From Mycobacterium sp. Aquia_216 (GTDB lineage Bacteria > Actinomycetota > Actinomycetes > Mycobacteriales > Mycobacteriaceae), in assembly GCF_026723865.1 (NCBI RefSeq), contig NZ_CP113529.1, forward strand, positions 4,650,001-4,714,000: 64,000 nucleotides of DNA, written 5' to 3'. Both the position numbers and the translations under genes were made by a program. The notes below the pieces were generated by a model. It made no database searches and had not been told where the DNA came from. It was given only the letters and a program-made list of their open reading frames with translations. Shown here piece after piece: positions 35,993-43,364 of the stretch (its first letter is position 1; every line of letters begins with the position of its first letter).

Positions 35993-36712
35993 CTAGGCCC
36001 ACTGCCCGAATTGCGGCTTGAGGATTTCGTTGATGTCCACCCCAACGCCGCCCACGCTGCGCTTATCGATCTCGACTTGATGCAGGCTCGCCGCCGGATG
36101 GGCGAAGCCCTTGGGCGAGCCCCAGTTGTGCTGCCAAAAGTAGGAGCCCAGACCATCGTGCAGGGCCCAGTCGATCGTCTTCGAGTTGGCGTAAACGCCC
36201 GTCCGCTCGTGTCCGACCACCGACTCCCAGGATCGCAGGTAGGGCGCTACCTGGCTTTTGTACTGCTCGTAGGACGGGTCGTCGTCGATCGACGCGTAAA
36301 TGGGCGCGCCGGCGGGGCCACCCGCGGCGGCGTGCAACTCCATCCCGCGCTTGGCGTGCTGCAGACCGGCGCCGGCACCGCCCAGCCAGTCGGCGCTATT
36401 GCCCTTGCCGTACTGATAGCACGAGACAATTTTGAGCCCGTTGCTGTGCAGGTCGCGCGCTTCGGCGACCTGGATCGGCTTGCCCAGCATCCAATTCCCG
36501 CCCGGTCGACGGTCGGAGACGTACCGGATCGACCCCACGGCACCCGCGGCCCGGATCTGGCTGGCCGGGATCACGCCCGCGGCGTAGTCCAGCAAGGTGC
36601 CCAACGATGCCGACGCCGGCGCCGCGCACAATGACGACGCCGCGACGCCCATGCCTACCAAGGCCGGGCTCGCCGCCGCAAATTTAAGCACGTCACGGCG
36701 CGAAATCGACAC
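35993..36712 (-). CDS. TAT-exported DUF1906 protein (glycoside-hydrolase-like)
   Basis: 239 residues from GTG 36712: MSISRRDVLKFAAASPALVG carries the twin-arginine motif SRRDVLKF and is followed by a hydrophobic stretch and an ASA-type cleavage site near residue 36. The mature part is a DUF1906 TIM-barrel (RYVSDRRPGGNWMLGKPIQ, YQYGKGNSADWLGG, IYASIDDDPSYEQY, YFWQHNWGSPKGF). It matches M. tuberculosis Rv2525c from memory, a secreted protein thought to act on or bind cell-wall sugars. A longer frame to 36733 lacks any added signal. Its start is 56 bp downstream of the MerR gene's end on the same strand. Confidence 0.92.
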   Translation of the reverse strand: MSISRRDVLKFAAASPALVGMGVAASSLCAAPASASLGTLLDYAAGVIPASQIRAAGAVGSIRYVSDRRPGGNWMLGKPIQVAEARDLHSNGLKIVSCYQYGKGNSADWLGGAGAGLQHAKRGMELHAAAGGPAGAPIYASIDDDPSYEQYKSQVAPYLRSWESVVGHERTGVYANSKTIDWALHDGLGSYFWQHNWGSPKGFAHPAASLHQVEIDKRSVGGVGVDINEILKPQFGQWA

Positions 36713-36768
36713 ATCGGCCAGGGTACGACACAAACACCAGCAGACACATCAGTCACACCGGTCACATA

Positions 36769-37656
36769 TCAATCACATCTTGAGCGGGCAGGTTTAGCCA
36801 TCGGCAGCACGATGACACTCACCGTTTCCAAGCCGCGCTGGGCCGTCTGGGCGGCAATCTCCTCAACGAGGAGCGCGGCCGCCGGGTTGATCGATCGCGC
36901 CCAGGCCCGGAATCCCTGCACGATCACCGGATCGTGTTCCAGCAGCGGCTGCACGCCACGCAGCACACTGACCACGTCATCGGGCAGCGGATCGGCAAGC
37001 TGATGCGCAATCCAGGTACGCGCGAGCTCTGTTGCCGCCGAGAGATCATCGCCTAGCGCAATCACATCGCCCGCGAGGCTGCGCAACCGGTCGAACAGCA
37101 CCCGTCGTCCCGGCGTCTCGGCGAGCTGCTCTAGCAACGTGCTCGCCGCCGGCGGCAGCACCATCTGCCCGAACAGCGCGGGAACCGGCAATTTCCACTC
37201 GTCGAAAAGGTCGGAATACATCGCGGCGAGGGGCGCCGACAGGGGGGCACTGAGCCGCCCGATGACTCCGATGCTGTCGCGGTGCGTGGTCGCCAGCGTG
37301 CGCAGGATCTGTTCGTTGACACCCGCGGCACCGCAATCGGTGGCGGCATCGATGGCCGCGATCAATTGGTCCAGCCGGTCCCGCTGATGCAGCAGCAAGG
37401 CGCGGTGCTCGTCCAGAAGGTCAGCCAAGGTGGTCTGACCGCCGTCGACCAGCCGTTGGATGTCGTTGATGCTGACGCCGAGGCTCCGCATCAGGTCGAT
37501 GCGTAACAGGTCGAGGACCTGCTCGACGTCGAAGACCCGGTAGCCGTTGCTCAGATGCTGCGCGCGCAGCAGCCCGATTTTCTCGTAATGGCGGATCCGG
37601 CCCGAAGCGATGCCGGTCAATGCCGTGACGTCGCCGATCAGCAACTGCTCAGCCAC
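36769..37656 (-). CDS. MerR-family regulator with long effector domain
   Basis: 295 residues. The winged helix-turn-helix is at 5-72 (LLIGDVTALTGIASGRIRHYEKIGLLRAQHLSNGYRVFDVEQVLDLL). A coiled-coil dimer helix follows (LADLLDEHRALLLHQRDRLDQLIAAID), then a helical C-terminal domain of about 190 residues with no cysteine pattern for metal binding. The GTG start at 37656 has AAGG seven bases upstream. It is divergent from a Rieske oxygenase with 40 bp between, and that gap contains a classic MerR promoter (37660-37690). Confidence 0.9.
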   Translation of the reverse strand: MAEQLLIGDVTALTGIASGRIRHYEKIGLLRAQHLSNGYRVFDVEQVLDLLRIDLMRSLGVSINDIQRLVDGGQTTLADLLDEHRALLLHQRDRLDQLIAAIDAATDCGAAGVNEQILRTLATTHRDSIGVIGRLSAPLSAPLAAMYSDLFDEWKLPVPALFGQMVLPPAASTLLEQLAETPGRRVLFDRLRSLAGDVIALGDDLSAATELARTWIAHQLADPLPDDVVSVLRGVQPLLEHDPVIVQGFRAWARSINPAAALLVEEIAAQTAQRGLETVSVIVLPMAKPARSRCD

Positions 37657-37659
37657 TTC

Positions 37660-37690
37660 TTGACCTTACAACTGTCGCAAGGTCTGTACT
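37660..37690 (+). promoter_or_regulatory. MerR-type promoter with 19-bp spacer and dyad
   Basis: TTGACC (37660-37665) and TGTACT (37685-37690) are separated by 19 bp, the over-long spacer that MerR proteins correct by twisting DNA. GACCTT (37662-37667) and AAGGTC (37679-37684) form the dyad across the spacer. The probable start point, about seven bases past the -10, falls on or next to the ATG at 37697, so the mRNA may be leaderless. Confidence 0.78.
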
Positions 37691-37696
37691 GGGAGG

Positions 37697-38848
37697 ATGG
37701 ACCATGACCAGCTCATCGACCTGACCCGACGGGCTTTGAAGTTGGCGCGCGACAAGACGACCGACCTCGCTGCGCGCCAGCACGCGGTCGACGCGAGCGA
37801 TTACACGTCGCTCGAGCGACACCACCGTGACAGGGCGTTGGTCGAGGCCAGCCCGCAACTGGTCGGCTACGTCTCGGAGCTCCCGGAGCCCGGCGCCTAC
37901 TGCACCAAGACGGTGATGGGGCGATCGATCCTGCTGACCAGAACATCCGACGGGTCGGTCCGCGCATTCGACAATGTCTGCCTGCACCGCCAGTCCCCGG
38001 TAGTCACGGGGTGCGGCACCGCGAAGCGGTTCACCTGTCCGTACCACGCCTGGACCTACGACAACACCGGCGCGCTGGTCGGCCTGCCGGGCCGCGAGGG
38101 CTTCCCGGACGCGGCCGTCAAGTCCGACTCCTTGACCCGACTACCGGCCGCCGAGTTCGCCGGATTCCTCTGGGTGGCGCTCAATCCAGGCGCCACCCTG
38201 GACGTCGCCGCGCACCTGGGACCGCTGGCCGACGAGCTCGACTCGTGGGGCATCGGCCGGTGGTCGCCGCTGGGTGAGAAGATTCTCGACGCTCCGATCA
38301 ACTGGAAGCTGGCCGTCGACACCTTCGCCGAGAACTATCATTTCGCCACCGTGCACCGACAGACCTTCGCCACCATCGCCCGCAGCAACTGCACGGTTTT
38401 CGATTCGTACGGGCCCCACCATCGGTTGATCTTCCCGCTCAACGCGATTCTCGAGCTGGAGAATGTGCCCGAGGAGCAGTGGGACCCGTTCCACAACCTG
38501 GTGGTGATCTACGCCCTGTTCCCCAACATCGTACTGTCCGTGACGATCGCCAACGGCGAGCTGTTCCGGATCTACCCCGGCGACGAACCCGGCCGGTCGA
38601 TCACGGTGCACCAGAACTCGACGCCGCTGGACCTTTCCGAGGAGTCCGTGGCGGCCGGCGCGCAAGCCGTTTTCGACTACGCGCACGCCACGGTGCGCGA
38701 CGAGGACTACCGGCTGGTCGAGGGGCTGCAGGCCAATCTCGCGTCGGGCGCTCGCGAACACCTGGTATTCGGCCGCAACGAGCCGGGGCTGCAGCATCGC
38801 CACATCGCGTGGGCCGACGCTCTCGCCGCGTCAGCTGCCGTGCGCTGA
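37697..38848 (+). CDS. Rieske aromatic-ring-hydroxylating-type oxygenase, alpha subunit
   Basis: 383 residues. The Rieske ligands are C95-x-H97 and C114-x2-H117 (CLHRQSP and CPYHAWTY). The catalytic iron site follows in ENYHFATVH. The protein is closer in layout to ring-hydroxylating dioxygenase alpha subunits and choline/carnitine-type oxygenases than to KshA. The ATG at 37697 has GGGAGG directly against it, too close to serve as a ribosome site; with the promoter above, leaderless translation is the better explanation. Its 3' end overlaps the next, convergent gene by 18 bases. The MerR neighbour is the likely regulator. Confidence 0.9.
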   Translation: MDHDQLIDLTRRALKLARDKTTDLAARQHAVDASDYTSLERHHRDRALVEASPQLVGYVSELPEPGAYCTKTVMGRSILLTRTSDGSVRAFDNVCLHRQSPVVTGCGTAKRFTCPYHAWTYDNTGALVGLPGREGFPDAAVKSDSLTRLPAAEFAGFLWVALNPGATLDVAAHLGPLADELDSWGIGRWSPLGEKILDAPINWKLAVDTFAENYHFATVHRQTFATIARSNCTVFDSYGPHHRLIFPLNAILELENVPEEQWDPFHNLVVIYALFPNIVLSVTIANGELFRIYPGDEPGRSITVHQNSTPLDLSEESVAAGAQAVFDYAHATVRDEDYRLVEGLQANLASGAREHLVFGRNEPGLQHRHIAWADALAASAAVR

Positions 38849-40183
38849 CTGCGCTTCGGACAGTACGGCGATCAGATCGTCGAGAAGCGTTGCCAGCGTG
38901 GCGTTTTGCACGGGAAGCGCTCCGGTCAGCAGTTCGACTGCCGCACCACGACGGCCCGCGGCCACCAACGGCACCAACTGATCGGTCACCGACTGCAAGT
39001 CCGGGTCGACGTCGGCAACAGTTGTGGCCAGCACCTCGACCAGCTCCCAGTCCCGGTACAACGCCAACGAGCGCTCGTTGAACGCGAAGCCGCTCACCGG
39101 TTTTCCCCACAGCGTTCCCTGGTAGCGGTACGGACCTTCCATGTACTCGATCGGTAGACCGTGCGCGGGCGCCGGCACCAGCGGCTCGCCGATGAGGTCC
39201 AGTTGCAATGTGGCACAGGTAATCCGGTGCCGGTCGGCAAGGTAGCGGGCCGGGGCAAGCGGGCGCAGCAGCGGGCGCACCGCAGTGGGCCATTTGACGT
39301 AGCTGCTGACGGTGACCTCGAAGTCCTCGGCGCATTCCGGCGCGATGGCCGGATCCGGGTGACTCGTCGTTATCCCGGTAAACGGTTGCAGCGCATTGCC
39401 GTTCGTGCGGTCGAACTGCCGCCAGATGCTCAGGTCGACGCCGTTGTCGAAATTGATCGTGCGCCATTCGTGCGACCTGGCCCGCGGGTCTCCCCCGGTG
39501 CCGCCGCCGCCCGCATACTTCGGGAACCACTGGCGATCGACATGTCCACTGCTACCGGAAACCTGCTCGACCGTCTCGCCCCAGCGCAGTGTTCCGGTCA
39601 TCGACATACCGGTCTGAAAATACGAGTACGTGTCGTCTTGACCGAAGCAGACGATCTTGCCGTTGTAGGTCGATGCGCCCACCGGTGTCGGCGCGCGCGT
39701 CGGGGTGACGACCAAGTCCAACCGCATGGACCGGCCCTGATGATCCTGGCCCACCAGGCTGATTCGATAGGTATAGGGCAGCAATTCGCCGTCGCCGTCA
39801 CGACACGTGGTCCACGACGCGGTGCCCGCACTGCTCCGGTAGCCGATGTCGAGATGGCCCGCGGTCATAGTCATTTTGCGCCGCGCTCCGGGCTCCATAT
39901 TGGCCGGCGGCATGTCGTAGTCCGTGTAGGTGCCGTAATCACCGGTGTCGAGGTCGAACAGCGCCATCGTGTAGAAGTCAGCGACGACCGTTCCGCCGGG
40001 TTGGTTCTTGTTGAAGATCGTCAGGAAGGCAAATGACCGATCGCTCTCGACGGCTTGTAGCTGACCTGCGATGAACCACGTGTCGGATTCTTGGTCGGGG
40101 TGTTCGCCCTCGGCGGCGGGAAAATCGAGCTGGGAATCGCCCGGCACCAACTCGAACGGATAACGGCGCCAATCGTTTGTCAT
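38831..40183 (-). CDS. AttH/CrtC-like lipocalin-type protein
   Basis: 450 residues, rich in beta strands with repeated Tyr/Trp/Gly pairs (DTWFIAGQLQ, RSFAFLTIFNKNQPGG, GHVDRQWFPKYAGGGGTGG, SHEWRTINFDNGVDLSIWRQFD). This pattern fits the double-lipocalin AttH/hydroxyneurosporene-synthase (CrtC) superfamily, whose members hydrate or bind terpenoid and lipid-like molecules. No signal peptide is seen. ATG 40183 is used because GAGG lies six bases upstream; the frame is open to 40225 without such a signal. It diverges from the aldehyde dehydrogenase gene; the shared region holds the palindrome at 40251-40261. Confidence 0.7.
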   Translation of the reverse strand: MTNDWRRYPFELVPGDSQLDFPAAEGEHPDQESDTWFIAGQLQAVESDRSFAFLTIFNKNQPGGTVVADFYTMALFDLDTGDYGTYTDYDMPPANMEPGARRKMTMTAGHLDIGYRSSAGTASWTTCRDGDGELLPYTYRISLVGQDHQGRSMRLDLVVTPTRAPTPVGASTYNGKIVCFGQDDTYSYFQTGMSMTGTLRWGETVEQVSGSSGHVDRQWFPKYAGGGGTGGDPRARSHEWRTINFDNGVDLSIWRQFDRTNGNALQPFTGITTSHPDPAIAPECAEDFEVTVSSYVKWPTAVRPLLRPLAPARYLADRHRITCATLQLDLIGEPLVPAPAHGLPIEYMEGPYRYQGTLWGKPVSGFAFNERSLALYRDWELVEVLATTVADVDPDLQSVTDQLVPLVAAGRRGAAVELLTGALPVQNATLATLLDDLIAVLSEAQSAHGS

Positions 40184-40250
40184 ATCAAGCCTCGTCTCGC
40201 CGACACTGGTTTCGACAGAAGGCACCGCTAGGGCGCAAACCGCTTTTTTG

Positions 40251-40261
40251 GCTATGTTAGC
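40251..40261. promoter_or_regulatory. GCTA-N3-TAGC palindrome, candidate GntR/FadR-type operator
   Basis: GCTATGTTAGC lies in the 128-bp gap between the AttH-like gene and the aldehyde dehydrogenase gene. The same pattern recurs at 50288-50298 in front of the GntR regulator gene. FadR-class operators are short palindromes with a three-base centre. Confidence 0.5.
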
Positions 40262-40311
40262 GTCAATAGCGAAATTGCGGTCGCGGTCCCATCTTTTGAG
40301 GAAGTGCCCCG

Positions 40312-41790
40312 GTGACAGAACATTCCGACCATCGTTCTTACAACGAGCTGTTCATCGGCGGGCAGTGGCGCAAACCCGCGGCCCCACAGCAGCTCGCGGT
40401 GATCTCTCCCCATACCGAGGCGCCGATCGGCCACGTCCAAGTTGCCGGTCCCGAAGATGTCGACGCCGCGGTCGCCGCCGCGCGGCAGGCTTTCGACCAC
40501 GGCCCGTGGCCACGACTGACCCACGCCGAGCGGATGGCCAAGGTTGAAGAGTTCGCCGCGATCTATGCCGGCCACGTCGACGAGATGGCCGACCTGATCA
40601 CCGATGAGATGGGGTCTCCGCGCACCTTCAGCAGGATGGGCCAAGGCGCCGCCGCGGCCGCGATGATCCACCTCACGCTGGCCGCCGCCCGCGACTTCCC
40701 CTGGGCCGAACGCCGCCAAGGTGTGCTCGGCGAAGTACACCTCCGCCGGGCGCCGGTCGGGGTGGTCGCAGCGATTGTCCCGTGGAACGTGCCGCAATTC
40801 CTGATCATGCCCAAGCTCATCCCGGCCCTGATCGCCGGCTGCACGGTGATTATCAAGCCCGCACCCGAAACACCTTTGGACGCTTTGTGGTTGGCAGAAA
40901 TGATCGAGCAGATCGGCTTGCCGGAAGGCGTGGTGTCCGTGCTGCCGGGCGGTACCGACGTCGGTGAGGCACTGGTGCGCCATCGGGGCGTGGACAAGAT
41001 CTCCTTCACCGGTTCCAGCGCCGTCGGACGCCGCATCGCCACGCTCTGCGGAGAGCAGCTCAAACGGGTGAGCCTGGAACTCGGCGGCAAGTCGGCGGCG
41101 ATCATCCTGGACGACGCCGATATCGCCAAGACGGTGGCCGGGCTGAAGTCGGCCAGCCTGATGAACAACGGACAGGCCTGCGTCGCGCAGACCCGCCTGT
41201 TGGTCAGCGAACGTCGCCATGATGAGTTCGTCGACGCGCTGGCCGAGATGATGTCGGATCTCAACGTCGGGGATCCGACCGACGAGGCGACCGACATCGG
41301 ACCTCTCTTCGCTCAACGGCATCAACGGCAAGTGCAGGAGTACATCCAGTCCGGACAAAGCGAGGGCGCCCGCATCGTGCTCGGTGGTCTCAATACCGCG
41401 AAAGACAGGCCGGCCGAGCGCGGCTGGTATGTGCGGCCAACACTTTTCGTCGATGCGACCAACGACATGCGCATCGCCCGGGAGGAGATTTTCGGCCCGG
41501 TGTTGACCGTGCTGCGCTATCGCGACGAATCCGACGCGGTCCGGATCGCCAACGAGAGCGACTATGGCCTGGCCGGTTCGGTGTGGACCGCGGATATCGC
41601 CCACGGCCTGGAAGTCGCCGCCAGCGTGCGCGCGGGCACCTACGGCATCAACATGTATACGCTCGACATCGGCAGCCCGTTCGGCGGTTTCAAGCACTCG
41701 GGCATCGGCCGCGAGTTCGGGCCGGAAGGCCTCGACGAATATGTCGAGCTCCAGACGGTAATCGCCAAAGGGCAGATGCCGCCGCTATGA
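40312..41790 (+). CDS. aldehyde dehydrogenase
   Basis: 492 residues of the NAD(P)-dependent superfamily. The catalytic Cys290 lies in NNGQACVAQTR, the general base Glu256 in LELGGKSA, and the cofactor motif is FTGSSAVGRRI. The C-terminal end has the usual EIFGPVLTV and SPFGGFKHSGIGREFG blocks. It oxidises an aldehyde to the acid in the cytoplasm. GTG start at 40312, with GAGGAAGTGCCCCG upstream. It is convergent with the MaoC operon. Confidence 0.93.
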   Translation: MTEHSDHRSYNELFIGGQWRKPAAPQQLAVISPHTEAPIGHVQVAGPEDVDAAVAAARQAFDHGPWPRLTHAERMAKVEEFAAIYAGHVDEMADLITDEMGSPRTFSRMGQGAAAAAMIHLTLAAARDFPWAERRQGVLGEVHLRRAPVGVVAAIVPWNVPQFLIMPKLIPALIAGCTVIIKPAPETPLDALWLAEMIEQIGLPEGVVSVLPGGTDVGEALVRHRGVDKISFTGSSAVGRRIATLCGEQLKRVSLELGGKSAAIILDDADIAKTVAGLKSASLMNNGQACVAQTRLLVSERRHDEFVDALAEMMSDLNVGDPTDEATDIGPLFAQRHQRQVQEYIQSGQSEGARIVLGGLNTAKDRPAERGWYVRPTLFVDATNDMRIAREEIFGPVLTVLRYRDESDAVRIANESDYGLAGSVWTADIAHGLEVAASVRAGTYGINMYTLDIGSPFGGFKHSGIGREFGPEGLDEYVELQTVIAKGQMPPL

Positions 41791-41898
41791 GCTAGCGCGC
41801 TCCGGCCGCCATGCGGGATCACGACCAAGGCGCGCAAGGAGTTTGGCCTGCACATCGCTGTCGCGTGCCAGCTGCAGTTCGGCGGTGCGATCAACCAC
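41785..41898 (-). other. possible 37-codon frame after the MaoC gene
   Basis: From GTG 41898, overlapping the MaoC stop, an open frame encodes VVDRTAELQLARDSDVQAKL, then LARLGRDPAWRPERASS. Its composition looks protein-like, not random. It could be a small coupled protein or the tail of a lost gene. I recognise no family. Confidence 0.25.
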
Positions 41899-42337
41899 TT
41901 TCGGGCAACTGCAGGGTGAGCTCGACCGGGCAGCACAGGGCGCCATGCTGGTTGGTCACTTCGATCGTGATGTCGACCAGGTAGCGCGCCGGGTCCACCG
42001 ACGTGTCCCGCCGCTTGGCCACCGCCCGGCCCCGGCCGATCATCGTGTCGCCCGCGTAGACCGAACCGGCCAGCCGCAACGAGCGGCGCACCACCCGGCT
42101 GCTCGGTCCGGCCCAATCGGTCGCGACACGGTCGGCGAACCCGGCGAGATGCATGGTGTTGAGGTAAATCGTTGGGTTCCCTTGACTTTGCGCATATTCG
42201 GGATCGAAGTGGCCCGGGAAATAATCCCACGTCGCGCCGGCGTTCTCCACGACCCGCTGATAGCTGATCTCGTCGACCACTTCGGGCAGCTCGGCGGGAA
42301 TTTCGATCTCGTTCCAATCCAGATCCGCGCCGGTCAC
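41891..42337 (-). CDS. MaoC-type enoyl-CoA hydratase, catalytic subunit
   Basis: 148 residues, a single hot-dog domain. The hydratase catalytic pair is visible as D38-x4-H43 (TWDYFPGHFDPEYA). It should add water to a trans-2-enoyl-CoA. The GTG start overlaps the stop of the upstream hot-dog gene as GTGA, so the two are translationally coupled and probably form a heterodimer, as known for mycobacterial steroid and mycolate hydratases (ChsH1/ChsH2, HadAB). Confidence 0.85.
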   Translation of the reverse strand: MTGADLDWNEIEIPAELPEVVDEISYQRVVENAGATWDYFPGHFDPEYAQSQGNPTIYLNTMHLAGFADRVATDWAGPSSRVVRRSLRLAGSVYAGDTMIGRGRAVAKRRDTSVDPARYLVDITIEVTNQHGALCCPVELTLQLPESG

Positions 42338-42864
42338 TCCGGAGCTCCGGGGGTGAAGCGGAACAACGTATTCCGCGATCGGGCGACGACGGTCCCGTCC
42401 TGGCGGCGATAGGTCTCCAGCGTCTCGATGAAATGGCCGACACCCAACCGGGTCTGCTTCTGCGGTGACACCGATACCAATTCCTCGACGCAGGTGAGCA
42501 TGTCGCCTTCGACGATGGGTTCCGGGAACTCGACGTCGTTGGCGGCGTTGATGAATGTGGTGCCCGGCAACGGTACTCGCAAGATCAGCGATGCCGCCGG
42601 CCGCCTGCCCCCGGGCTCCCACGGCGGAGGTATCAGCCATCCCATCAACAGTCCCGGCGGGGCCAGCAGGCCTCCCCACTGCTGCCGCGCGAACTCCGGG
42701 TCCCAGTACGAACGATTCTCGTCGTGAATCATCGAGGCATACAACTGAATACGCGCGCCACTAACCGGTGTCACCGCGGTCCGCGGTTCGCTTGCCGCGC
42801 CGACCATGCGCAGCGCGTCCTCGTATGTGCCGAAGGCTAGTTGATAGCTGAGCTCGGAATCCAC
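42334..42864 (-). CDS. MaoC-like partner subunit (FAS1-type dehydratase domain)
   Basis: 176 residues from GTG 42864. A hot-dog fold with segments RIQLYASMIHDENRSYWDPEFA, GGLLAPPGLLMGWLIPP and GDMLTCVEELVSVSPQ. The D-x4-H catalytic pair is missing, as in the non-catalytic subunit of heterodimeric hydratases, which makes room for a bulky acyl chain. A TTG at 42888 is the alternative start; neither has a strong ribosome site. It lies between the NTF2-like gene and the catalytic MaoC gene. Confidence 0.82.
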   Translation of the reverse strand: MDSELSYQLAFGTYEDALRMVGAASEPRTAVTPVSGARIQLYASMIHDENRSYWDPEFARQQWGGLLAPPGLLMGWLIPPPWEPGGRRPAASLILRVPLPGTTFINAANDVEFPEPIVEGDMLTCVEELVSVSPQKQTRLGVGHFIETLETYRRQDGTVVARSRNTLFRFTPGAPE

Positions 42865-42877
42865 GTATCGGTGCCGC

Positions 42878-43303
42878 TTACATAACAAGCGGGTGCCGGC
42901 TGGGCACCAGATCCCAGGAGAGATTGCGCGACGTGTAGTACCAGCCGCCGCGCTCGTAGATCAGCTCATCCCGGTAGGTCCCGGTGGCGCGCAGCGTGGT
43001 CTCGCCGAACGCGGCGGAGAAGAGCACGGCGACGCATCGCTGCATCGCGTGGACACCCTCGACGGCGATCTCGTGATCGACGGTCACCAAGCGTTGTCCT
43101 TCGCCGCCGTCGAACGCCAACCGCAGATCGGCGAACAGTTCCCCGTCACGAACGAAGCTGGCACCGGAATGACGAAACGTCGCGATCCAGCTGTCGCGGT
43201 CGCCGTCGGAGTAGGCGCGATTGTGCCGGGCGTTCAAATTCAAGATCGCGTCGCGGCCGGTCGCGGCTTGCAGGAACTGTTCCTGCTGGTAGGTCATGGT
43301 CAT
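42878..43303 (-). CDS. SnoaL/NTF2-like protein
   Basis: 141 residues with the NTF2 fold: helix RDAILNLNARHNRAYSDGDRDSWIATF, strands FVRDGELFADLRLAFDGG and a C-terminal WYYTSRNLSWDLVP. Similar to SnoaL-like isomerases and to small subunits of ring-hydroxylating oxygenases; either role would suit an operon with a Rieske enzyme. Two Met codons at 43303 and 43297 can start it. It lies upstream of the MaoC pair, 13 bp from the chosen start of the first. Confidence 0.8.
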   Translation of the reverse strand: MTMTYQQEQFLQAATGRDAILNLNARHNRAYSDGDRDSWIATFRHSGASFVRDGELFADLRLAFDGGEGQRLVTVDHEIAVEGVHAMQRCVAVLFSAAFGETTLRATGTYRDELIYERGGWYYTSRNLSWDLVPSRHPLVM

Positions 43304-43364
43304 TTCTACTCGCCAGCCTCTCCCCGAAGGAAAAAAGAAACGATCTACGTAACATGGACTTTAC

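Noticed and set aside
36769..37656. Metal-responsive MerR (mercury or copper type)
   Set aside because: The long C-terminal domain shows no cysteine pattern of metal-sensing members; an organic ligand is more likely.
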